Assembly (NCBI GenBank): GCA_030015575.1 | Contig: JASDDO010000006.1 | Span: forward strand, 204,109,632 to 204,173,631 | Direction: 5' to 3' | DNA: 64,000 nucleotides | Origin: Agapanthus africanus | Taxonomy: Eukaryota; Streptophyta; Magnoliopsida; Asparagales; Amaryllidaceae | In this document: one piece after another, positions 1 to 8,910 of the stretch | Layout of the letters: the number at the start of each line of letters is the position of its first letter | Position numbering within the stretch: the stretch's first letter is position 1 | Position numbers and translations under genes: made by a program | Notes under the pieces: generated by a model | Databases searched by the model: none | The model's input: only the letters and a program-made list of their open reading frames with translations | What the model was told of the DNA's origin: nothing

Positions 1-831
1 TTGCCTCTATGGACAATGAACATCAGAGGAGGCACGAGAATATGGACCTCGAATCCATATTTCTCCATACAAAAGAACTGTATGGAGAGCAATCCCGTAT
101 CGCCAGATACGAAGTGTCGAAAAAGCTGTTTTCGGCGAGATTGGTCATCGGATCATCGGTAGCGGAACACGTGCTTAAGATGATTGGCTACATAGAGGAG
201 CTCGTGGACCTTGGGACCACGTTGGAGAATGAGCTCTATACGGACTTGATTCTCCAGTCCCTTCCTTCCACTTACGCCCAGTTTATCCTGAACTTCAACT
301 TGCAAGAAAAGGAAGTTGAACTTTCAGAACTCCTCAACATGCTGAGGAGTGCAGAGGGCACCCTACAGAAAGGTAGGGAAACATCCACTTTGTTTGTAGG
401 AGGATCTTCTTCTTTTAGGTCCAAGGCGAAAGCCAAGGGAAAGAAGAAGAAAACCCCCACCAAACTAAGGGGCGGTGTTAGTAAAGTGGATACGAAGGGA
501 AAGGCAAAGGCAACAAAGGTAGCGGGAAAGCTTGTGGATAAGGAAGAGTGCTTTTACTGTCACAAGAGTGGACACTGGAAGAAAGATTGCAGGGCTTGGA
601 AGGCCAGAAACAAGGATCTGAAGCAAGTTGCGGCTTCAGCTTCAGGTGTGTATGTTATTGAAAACTGTCTATCAATAAACTCTACTACCTGGGTATTGGA
701 TACCAGATCAGGATCTCATATCTGTAATTCTTTGCAGGCATTGAGAAAGCGTAGGGTTTTGAGGGCAGGTGATATGACCCTCAGAGTTGCAAACGGAGCT
801 AGCATGGATGCTGAGGCCGTGGGGGACTATC
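1..831 (+). pseudogene. A-old: gag and start of protease of an older Copia-A element (left part)
   Basis: This is the coding region of a Ty1/Copia element of family A, open from position 9 to the junction with E1. The translation shows a Copia-type Gag, a basic Lys-rich stretch at about 420-530, a CCHC zinc knuckle (C-x2-C-x4-H-x4-C) near 550-595, and the start of the aspartic protease with its D-T-x-S-G-type site near 700-715. Gag would form the cytoplasmic virus-like particle and the knuckle would bind the RNA. The frame stops at 831 because E1 is inserted there; the same element resumes at 10953. The part upstream of position 1 lies outside the window. It closely resembles the matching part of E1 (from 5170), so it is the same family. 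It is a fossil, broken by insertions. Confidence 0.93.
827..831. repeat. Target-site duplication of E1, left copy (CTATC)
   Basis: CTATC directly precedes the TG of the E1 5' LTR and recurs directly after the CA of its 3' LTR at 10953-10957. Five-base duplications are normal for Copia integrases. Taking one copy away rebuilds the uninterrupted protease-region sequence seen in E1 itself near 5986-6000. Confidence 0.95.
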
Positions 832-2873
832 TGTTAGTGTATATGCCCTAGAGGCCATTACTGTATCATACTAGTTTGTATATTACTTAATGGAAGCTTG
901 GGATATTCACAGTTGTATATACAATCTTGCTCGAAATGGTAGTATGCTACTTGGTTTGTCTCTGCTTTAATATGTGCATGTGTTTCTTTTAGCATATTGC
1001 AGGTATACATATTAGTAGAGCCCTTAGGATCTTTGCTTGATTACCAGCGTTGTGATGGCGCTCGCACTCGTGGGAGCTGGGTAATCTATAAGCACATCCT
1101 TATACAGGTCCCTGGTCGTTGGACTATCGAGACAGGACAACGATACTCCGGAGTAGACTAGCGTATGCGCTTCTCATCCCAGTGTGGGAGACGGTCTGTC
1201 CCACAGCCGTTAGTACGTCGTAATTGGGATAGTATGCGGGTGCTCGTTAGGTTACGAGTACACTGGACAGGACTCGTCGGGAACTGTTGGTTGGTAATAT
1301 ACCTATCGTCAGTTATCAGTTCCCAGGTGACATGAGTACAGCTTAGTCCGCTGACTTGACACTGTCACTTCGCCTCGAGTGTGTTCCCACTGCACTTTGA
1401 TTACTACCCTACCACGGCTCAGAGGAGTCGTGCAAACAGGTAGTTTTTGGGTGCAGTCCCGAAGCACTTGGAGGCAGTGACGGTTAGACAGGATTCGTCT
1501 CTCCCGGTATTGGGGGTTGACATCGCGCTGTGTCCAGGAGAGCCATTACACGAGTAATCCCTGGCCAGGGCAAGCGAGATATACTGGTAGGCTTCCAGTG
1601 TTATCTCAGGGTGTTCTGGGCTTCACTCCGACATGACTTGTACCGCTATTAGGGGACTGACGTTCACCGCCCCCCTATGCCCGCCATGCGATGTATCAGA
1701 CGAACAGACCGGACTGTACGGAGACTGTCACATACAGGCTCAGTAGGAGTGCAGATGGGGTTCACCTCGTCAGTCTTCTTATCGACATCTACCTGGGGAC
1801 CGTTATGTACAGCTAGTGCCGCTTGCGGTCTGTGGTTAAACCCACTGCCAGCGTAGTGTCGAGTCTTTAGAGTCCCACACAGAGAGCTATTCGCCTTTAG
1901 GCAAAACGAGTAGAGGTCGCATGGTTTTGCGACAGGGTTCGTTCGCATCCGCGCACTTGTGCACGTTTGCTGTCCGGACAGTTTATACTAGCGGGCTTTG
2001 GTTTAAGCCGGATCCTAGTATATGATTTGAGATTGGTTTTTCTCATTGTGTTCGTGTTCCTCGGATCACGAATGCGGGTGCGTATGCACGGTTGCTTGAG
2101 ATTGAGGGAGAGGACCTTGTTTAGGGTTAATGACTATTGTCATTTTATTAACCCTATTGTTTTTGTGTGTATTATTGTTAATTAATAATTAGCTTAATTA
2201 TTGTGCATGGTTGTTGTTGTTCACACTTTGACTTTGTTGACTTGTTGACCAAGTTGACAATTTGACCATGATCATTTCATTTGGAAGATGCTCTTTGATC
2301 CTTGCAATTTGCATTAAAAGTGAAATGATAATGGTCACCTCTTGATTAAACCATGACAATTTTCTTGCTAATTAATTAATTAAAATAACACACACATATT
2401 AGTGAGAATGGCTCACTAATAATTCATTCTATCATATCTTTTCTCTCTCTTGCTCATCCTCTCCCTCAAGCTCTCTCCCTCTCATGTGTTGAGAAACAAA
2501 AAGCTTGAGAAAAACCTTCACTTGATCTTCTCTACTCACTTCTAGGGTTCAAGTCTTAGCATTTCTTGCACTCTAGTTACTCCTAGCTTGGAGTTGAAGC
2601 TAAAGGTCGAGGCTTTCGGGTGGATCGTTCTTTGACGGAAGGAGACAAGCAAGGTGAGGCCTTTCTACCATTCCGACGAACAAGGAGAGAAGGAGTTCGA
2701 GCTCAAGGTATAACCTTTCTACAACTTAACTAGTTGTTAGTTTGCTTTAGCTAGTTTTCGTTTAGTAAAGATCCTCACAAACAAGGTCCATGTTGCCTGA
2801 GTCATTAAAAATCCGATTTTTATTATGTTTTCCGCCTCCCCGTAAGCACCGGGGTGGGCAACGTGGACTTACA
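832..2873 (+). repeat. E1 5' LTR (2,042 bp)
   Basis: The LTR starts TGTTAGTGTATATGCCC and ends GTGGACTTACA, immediately before the primer-binding site. It should hold the promoter (U3), the transcript start and the polyadenylation signal. Visible internal marks are the palindromes TACTCCGGAGTA and CCCTGGCCAGGG (1559-1570), a small hairpin GTCGCA-TGGTTT-TGCGAC near 1916-1933, a cluster of five TTGAC W-boxes (2228-2266), and a CT-rich stretch near 2440-2490. No convincing coding content; small antisense frames are by-products. Confidence 0.95.
2228..2266 (+). promoter_or_regulatory. W-box cluster in E1 5' LTR (five TTGAC cores in 39 bp)
   Basis: TTGAC occurs at 2228, 2237, 2245, 2254 and 2262, all in the same orientation. 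TTGAC(C/T) is the core bound by plant WRKY factors. The same cluster recurs in the 3' LTR (about 10307-10345) and, with different copy number, in the LTRs of A-old, A3 and Af. A role as a stress-responsive promoter element is inferred. Confidence 0.6.
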
Positions 2874-2874
2874 G

Positions 2875-2886
2875 TGGTATCAGAGC
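2875..2886 (+). other. E1 primer-binding site (initiator-Met tRNA)
   Basis: TGGTATCAGAGC follows the 5' LTR after one base. It is complementary to the 3' end of plant initiator-Met tRNA, the usual Copia minus-strand primer. Confidence 0.95.
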
Positions 2887-3090
2887 CTAACTAAACTCAA
2901 ACTAGCTAGGTAGTGAAGTGTAACGAAGTTTCGAAACCGAAAATCCAAAAACCAAACTTTGCAAAACCCAAGTTTCTGTTAATTTTTTCTCTGGTCAAAA
3001 TGACATTTGTTATATACCAAAAATTATCTCAGGGTTTTGTGTGAAAAACCACCAAATACGAACCAGAGAGGAGATCAGAGGAGCGCGGAT

Positions 3091-3118
3091 CCGCGGCAGG
3101 AGGAAGCTCCTGCCGCGG
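3091..3118 (+). other. E1 leader hairpin a: 12-bp GC-rich stem, covaries between copies
   Basis: CCGCGGCAGGAG, loop GAAG, CTCCTGCCGCGG: a perfect 12-bp stem about 205 nt after the primer site. A3 has the same hairpin at 26835-26862 with CATAAG/CTTATG in place of CAGGAG/CTCCTG, and Af has CGGGAG/CTCCCG at 61407-61432, both at the same distance from the primer site. Confidence 0.75.
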
Positions 3119-3894
3119 AAGCGCGGCCGTCTTGTCCCCTCTCTGCATCGTTTTTGGTGCAGTATGTTTCTGTGTTGGTATTGGGATTTTTAGGATATGT
3201 TATATGTGCCCAGATTTTCCAGAACTAAAATTTACTTTTGCGGGCCTATAAATCCGTATTTTTCGGAACTTCACTACGCTTTAACTACATCGGTTATATC
3301 TGTAATGCTTGCATGTATTGAACGTCGGCTAATCGCTATAAGACGATTAGTCGGGGTTATACATGATCTGTGATTGTTGTTGGTTTGTGGATATGAATGG
3401 ATTGGATTGTCGCGGGTGAATGGCCGGGGTGGATGTGAGATGAGCGTTGTTTTTCTTTCATTCATTTGTAACATGTAAATTGATGTAATAATATTCTTTG
3501 TATGGCCGCACAACCGGGTCGGGGTTGTAGCCGTCATTGTATAATTCTTTTTACTGTTTTTGCTCCTAGGATAGACCCATGGAGGGGGTGCATAAACTAC
3601 CGGGTATCTCGAAGTGCCGAGTGGCCTACTCACGGTGGTGAGGGAGGTTGCTTCGCTTCGGGTGCTTGGCGGGTAGTTTGCCGCACCCGTAGGGGTCTTG
3701 GGTGGGGTATTGGCTATTCACCGCGACCGTGTAATCCGCTTTGCGTTGCAGGCTCGAACGCATTGCGGATTCCTAGTATATCCAATGTATTCATCTGTGA
3801 TCTGTAATGTCTATCATTGCTGCATATTTATATATAATAACTATTTTGGCGTTGCTTATGTTTTACAGCCGCGCTAGCCCAGCCCCCGCTCTGT

Positions 3895-3934
3895 CGTTAG
3901 TTAAGTAACCTAACGGGTGATGACGGGGCCCCGT
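3895..3934 (+). other. E1 leader hairpin b and 12-nt palindrome
   Basis: CGTTAG (3895-3900) pairs with CTAACG (3910-3915). It is followed by the perfect palindrome ACGGGGCCCCGT at 3923-3934. Both are kept in A3 (palindrome 26023-26034) and Af (60586-60597). A self-complementary GC-rich site in a leader is a candidate dimer-initiation site. Confidence 0.6.
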
Positions 3935-4233
3935 GGCGAATGCGAATGGCATAAGCGTACGTCATATTTTGGTTGTTTTCTGCAATGGTAGGATTAATTG
4001 ATGGGACGCATTAAAAGAAGTAATGCAAGAAATAAACCAAGTAAAAGTCGATTGGAACACTTTGAAAACCACTCGGTTCTTTTCAAAACTAAACTTTTAA
4101 ACGCGGAGCTTGAACCACTCCTTTTAAAAGCTATCTCGTTCCATCGATTATATCAAGTTCACTACGTTCACGGTTTCGCCAAAACCATCCGTAGCCCTCC
4201 ATCATTTCGGTTAAATATTCGGTAGTATTCAAG

Positions 4234-4446
4234 CTATGTATTTTGACCTCACGCCAAGGCATAGTGATTGGTAGCTGCCGGATATTTATCCGTTGCATAG
4301 ATAGAATGCGTTGATTTGAGACAGTCGTACTACCATTTTGGCCTACGTCAAGGGTAGGTACGGGTGGGTTCAAATTAACCAGGATAATGATGGGAAGAAC
4401 TTGACATGTGACTTATGACATTTTGACCTCACGCCAAGGTCATAAG
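4234..4446 (+). other. E1 leader triple-loop array
   Basis: Three hairpins carry different stems around nearly the same loop. Hairpin 1 is 4234-4264 (CTATG/CATAG). Hairpin 2 is 4326-4362 (CGTACTACC with GGTA and GTACG, one bulge). Hairpin 3 is 4412-4446 (CTTATGAC/GTCATAAG, perfect). Loops 1 and 3 contain TTTTGACCTCACGCCAAGG and loop 2 has TTTTGGCCTACGTCAAGG. The same three-hairpin arrangement recurs in A3, Af, B-m1 and B-p. Confidence 0.75.
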
Positions 4447-4472
4447 AGCATGGGGCAAAAATCCACATCGGG

Positions 4473-4493
4473 AGTTTCATAAGCAATGAAACT
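4473..4493 (+). other. E1 leader hairpin d
   Basis: AGTTTCAT, loop AAGCA, ATGAAACT: an 8-bp perfect stem. Related hairpins with AGTTTCA/TGAAACT occur in A3 and Af, and AATTTCA/TGAAATT in the B leaders, which is a compensating pair change. Confidence 0.6.
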
Positions 4494-4927
4494 TGCTAGC
4501 GTTGCATACCATTTGGAGTTTGATGATTCTGGTAGGATTCCTTCGGTTTTATCACGCGATGATATTTGGATCCCGATCCTACTGTGAGTATATGCTACTC
4601 CTCGGGAAAACTCTCACTTAACGATCAATGCTATAAACCTAGTAGGTGCCTAGAAAGGTGTTAGCAGGGTTACGCCCACAGGGAAAAGAGGTTACTTAAT
4701 TAAGGAACTTCGCGAAAGCGTTGGAAAACCTCCCTCGAAGTACCGACACTGGCCTGGCTGAACGGTTAAGCAAGTATTGTACGGTGAGAATGATCCCGGC
4801 TAATCCTTTTCTTTATGGTTTGAGAAGGGATTCGAGAAACAGCGGGAGCCATCCAGTTTAGACAAACTAAAAACCACTCTAAACTTGCAAGAGCATCATG
4901 CTAAAGTGTTTCTTTTCTCTCTCCTAA

Positions 4928-7900
4928 TTGCAGCGACCATTCAACATGACCGGACTTAAGTTACTGTTAGATAAAAATATATTGACAGGGCCAAACTACA
5001 AAAATTGGCTCAGGAATGTCAAGATGGCGATCACTTATGACAAGCCGGGGTATATACTTACCACCAAAGCTCCCCCTGTCCCAGGTCCCACCTCCAGCGT
5101 CGCGGATGTAGAAATCCGTAAGACATGGGAGATAGATTGCGCGAGGGCCAGATGCCTCGTACTAGCCTCGATGGACAACGAACATCAGAGGAGGCACGAG
5201 AATATGGACCTAGAGTCCATATTTCTCCATACAAAAGAACTGTATGGAGAGCAGTCTCGTATCGCTAGATACGAAGTGTCGAAGAAGCTTTTTTCGGCAA
5301 GGTTGGCCGTCGGATCATCGGTAGCGGACCACGTGCTTAAGATGATCGGCTACATAGAGGAGCTCGCGGACCTTGGGACCACGTTGGAGAATGAACTCTA
5401 TACCGATTTGATTCTCCAGTCCCTTCCTTCCACTTACGCCCAGTTCGTTCTTAACTTCAACATGCAAGGAAAGGAGGTTGAACTTGCCCAACTTCTGAAC
5501 ATGTTGAGGACTGCTGAGGGCACCCTACAGAAGGGTAGGGAGACATCCACTTTGTTTGTAGGAGGATCTTCCTCTTCTAGGTCCAGGGCGAAAGCCAAGG
5601 GCAAGAAGAAGAAAGCCCCCGCCAAACCAAGAGGCGGTGTCGGTAAAGTGGATACGAAGGGAAAGGGTAAAGCAACAAAAGTAGCGGGGAAGATGGTGGG
5701 GAAGGAAGAATGCTTCTATTGTCACAAAAGTGGTCACTGGAAATAGGATTGCAAGGCTTGGAAAGCCAGAACACAGGATTTGAAGCGAGTTGCAGCTTCA
5801 GCTTCAGGTGTGTATGTTATTGAAAACTGTCTATCAATAAACTCTACTTCCTGGGTATTGGATACCGGATCAGGATCTCATATCTGTAATTCTTTGCAGG
5901 CGTTGAGAAAGCGTAGAGTTTTGAAGGCAGGTGACATGACCCTCAGAGTTGCGAACGGTGCTAGCATGGATGCAGAGGCTGTGGGGGACTATCACCTGGG
6001 ATTATCTGATGGACACTTTTTGGTTTTGTGTAGTTGTTATTATGTACCAAATGCAACCTGTAATATCATATCTGTATCTTTATTATCTAAAGAAGGTTAT
6101 GAATTTGCATTTGTAAGTAATGTAGTGAACATTCACCTTAATCAAGTTTTGATTGGGTCAGGTACATTGAACAACGGTATATACGTTTTAAACCAACCGC
6201 AGGTTTTCAATATCCAGAATACACACAAAAGAAAGTCTCCAGAAATTAATAAAACTTTCTTATGGCATTGTAGACTGGGTCACATCAATGAGAGAAGATT
6301 GACTAAGTTACATACTGAAGGATATTTGGATCCGTTCAAATATCAATCGTATGCAACTTGTCAATCCTGTCTCAAAGGAAAGATGACAAAGGCTACGTTT
6401 TCTGGACACGGAGAAAGAGCGAGCGAGCTCTTGGGACTCGTACACAGCGACGTGTGCGGTCCAATGTCTACACATGCGCGAAGCGGTTTTTCTTACTTCA
6501 TTACTTTTACGGATGATTTCTCAAGATTCGGACACATCTTCTTAATGAAGCATAAATCCGAAGCTTTTGATAAGTTCCAGGAATATAAGAATGAAGTAGA
6601 AAAACAGACCGGCAAAAGTATCAAGATCCTAAGATCGGATAGAGGAGGAGAATACTTAAGTGCCGAATTCCTGAACTACTTAAAAGAGAATGGAATTCTC
6701 TCTCAGCTTACTCCTCCATACACTCCGCAACATAATGGTGTATCGGAGAGACGGAACCGGACCCTATTGGATATGGTACGGTCCATGATGAGTAACGCTG
6801 AGTTACCGCGATCGTTCTGGGGATATGCACTAGAAACAGCTGCATATCTTTTGAACCGTGTTCCCACTAAGACTGTGCCTACCACACCATATGAGTTATG
6901 GAGTGGGAAGAAACCCTATCTTCAATACTTGAAGATTTGGGGATGTCCAGCTTATGTCAAAAAGCAGCATACGGACAAGCTCGAGGCACGCTCAGTACTG
7001 TGCAAGTTTGTGGGATACCCAAAGAACTCCAGGGGGTATCTTTTCTATTACGCAGAGGAACAAAAAGTCCTTGTTTCTCGTAATGCCCATTTTCTGGAAC
7101 ATCAGTTTTTAGAAAAAGAATTAAGTGGGAGCGCGATAGAACTGGAAGAAATTCCAGAACCGCAAGCTATTACTGAAAGCTTAGTAGAACCAGAGGGTTC
7201 AAAAGGACAGGACATTCCTATGCCACTCCGCAGGAGTAGTAGGCAGTCTCATCTGCCCGAGAGATACTACGGTTTTCTCATTGACGGGGATAGAGAGGAC
7301 TGCATCCTGGATTGTGATGAGCCTACTAGCTTCCAGCAAGCCATTCAGAGCGTCGACTCGGTAAAATGGCTGGATGCAATGCGGACCGAGATGGAGTCCA
7401 TGTACACCAACAAAGTATGGACGTTGGACATTGCTCCAGACGGGGTAAAACCCGTAGGATGCAAGTGGATCTTCAAAAGGAAGATTGGTGTAGATGGACA
7501 GGTTGAGACCTATAAAGCTAGACTGGTAGCAAAGGGTTTTCGTCAGCGACCTAGTTTGGACTATGACGAAACCTTTTCTCCGGTAGCTATGCTGAAATCC
7601 ATTCGGATCCTTCTCGCCATCGCTGCTTTCCACGATTATGAGATTTGGCAGATGGACGTAAAGACAGCTTTTCTAAATGGTCATTTAGAGGAGTGTGTCT
7701 ATATGGACCAGCCAGAGGGTTTCATTCAGGGTGGGAGCAGCGGAAAGGTTTGCAAGTTGCTCAAGTCCATTTATGGACTCAAGCAGGCATCGCGGAGTTG
7801 GAACATCTGCTTTGATGAGACGGTCAAAGAATTTGGCTTTATCAAAAATCCAGATGAACCATGCATCTATTGTAGATTTGTAGCGAGAACTGTAGTATTC

Positions 7901-8896
7901 CTCGTTTTATACGTGGATGACATTCTCTTAATAGGAAATGACATTCCTATGCTACAATCTGTCAAGGGGTTCTTGTCACACAGGTTCTCCATGAAAGACC
8001 TGGGTGATGCCTCATACATTCTGGGTATCCGGATCTACCGTGACAGATCCAAGAGGATATTGGGACTTTCTCAGTCCAGGTACATCGACACCATACTGAA
8101 GAGATTCAGTATGGAAGATTCCAAGCGCGGTAATCTACCGGCTTGTCACGGGATCACCCTCTCCAAAGAGATGTCTCCCAAGACTGATTTGGAGAGGGAT
8201 CGCATGTCTATTATACCCTACGCTTCTGCGGTAGGCTCTATAATGTATGCGATGTTGTGTACCAGACCGGATGTGGCTTATGCACTGAGTGTGGTAAGCA
8301 GGTATCAGTCAAACCCTGGGGAGAAACATTGGATAGCAGTAAAGAACATTCTCAAGTACCTGAGAAGGACTAAGGAGATGTTCTTGGTGTATGGCGGAAA
8401 AGACCTGCAGATTGAGGCCTTTGCTGACTCCAGCTTCCAGAGTGACAAGGATGATTCCAAGTCCATGTCGGGTTTTGTCTTTACCCTCAATGGAGGGGCG
8501 GTGTGTTGGAAGAGCTCCAAGCAGGAAACCGTTGCTGACTCGACTATGGAAGCGGAATACATCGCTGCATCTGATGCCGCAAAAGAAGCTGTCTGGATGA
8601 GGAAGTTCTTGAAAGAACTTCAGGTGGTTCCGTCCATTGTTGACCCAATACCTCTGTATTGCGACAACAACGGGGCTATAGCTTTAGCGAAGGAACCCAG
8701 GTCCCATTAGAAATCCAGACACATCTTAAGGCGGTATCACCTGATCAGGGAGATTGTGGATCGCCAGGAGATCGAGGTCCGGAGAGTTGCATCAGAGGAT
8801 AACACAGCAGATCCATTCACCAAGGCCTTGCCCCAGACTCAGTTCGAGCGGCTGATCGAGATGATAGGTCTTCGATACGCCAGTACATGGCCTTAG
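4928..8896 (+). pseudogene. E1 gag-pol polyprotein region
   Basis: This is a single-frame Copia polyprotein gene, starting at an ATG just after the CT-rich end of the leader and ending 14 bp before the 3' LTR. Domains in order: Gag (about 4928-5700); CCHC knuckle (about 5705-5755); aspartic protease with a D-T-G-S-G site (about 5860-5875); GAG-pre-integrase with an H-x-R-x-G-H signature (about 6265-6370); integrase core with H-S-D-V-C-G-P, T-D-D-F-S-R and S-E-R-R-N-R blocks (about 6430-6760); reverse transcriptase from K-W-I-F-K-R-K to Y-V-D-D-I-L-L (about 7460-7940); RNase H from F-A-D-S to the D-N-T-A-D-P-F-T-K block (about 8410-8830). Gag builds the particle, integrase inserts the cDNA, and RT with RNase H copies the RNA. 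The region is largely intact, with about two breaks. Confidence 0.93.
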
Positions 8897-8910
8897 TGCA
8901 AGTGGGAGAT
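8897..8910 (+). other. E1 polypurine tract
   Basis: TGCAAGTGGGAGAT lies directly before the TG of the 3' LTR. It is the normal plus-strand primer site and is nearly identical in all A and B copies here. Confidence 0.85.

Larger units (their letters stand above)
2887..4927 (+). other. E1 untranslated leader (2.04 kb), rich in hairpins
   Basis: This stretch lies between the primer site and the gag start and has no convincing gene. A 101-residue frame at 3502-3807 is also open in A3 but not in Af, so it is probably not protein-coding. What stands out is RNA-level structure, much of it conserved in A3 and Af: hairpins at 3091-3118, 3895-3915, 4008-4026, 4234-4264, 4326-4362, 4412-4446 and 4473-4493, and a perfect 12-nt palindrome at 3923-3934. 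Leaders of retroelements normally carry packaging and dimerisation signals, so these are candidates for that role. Confidence 0.8.

Noticed and set aside
1664-1948. An antisense frame in the family A LTR, recurring in all A LTRs (9743-10027, 28249-28509, 54442-54654, 62653-62889) with a shared C-G-T-L-K-T-R-H-Y-A-G-S segment
   Set aside because: It repeats because the LTR repeats. The matching B LTR segment does not keep the frame, and lengths and starts differ between copies.
2875-2886. tRNA-like sequence
   Set aside because: Only 12 bases complementary to the tRNA 3' end; it is a primer-binding site, not a tRNA gene. No cloverleaf found here or at the other primer sites.
3502-3807. A 101-residue frame in the E1 leader, similar to a frame in the A3 leader (26110-26445, - strand)
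   Set aside because: The frame is not kept open in Af, and the conservation is better explained by leader nucleotide conservation and RNA structure. It has no known motif.
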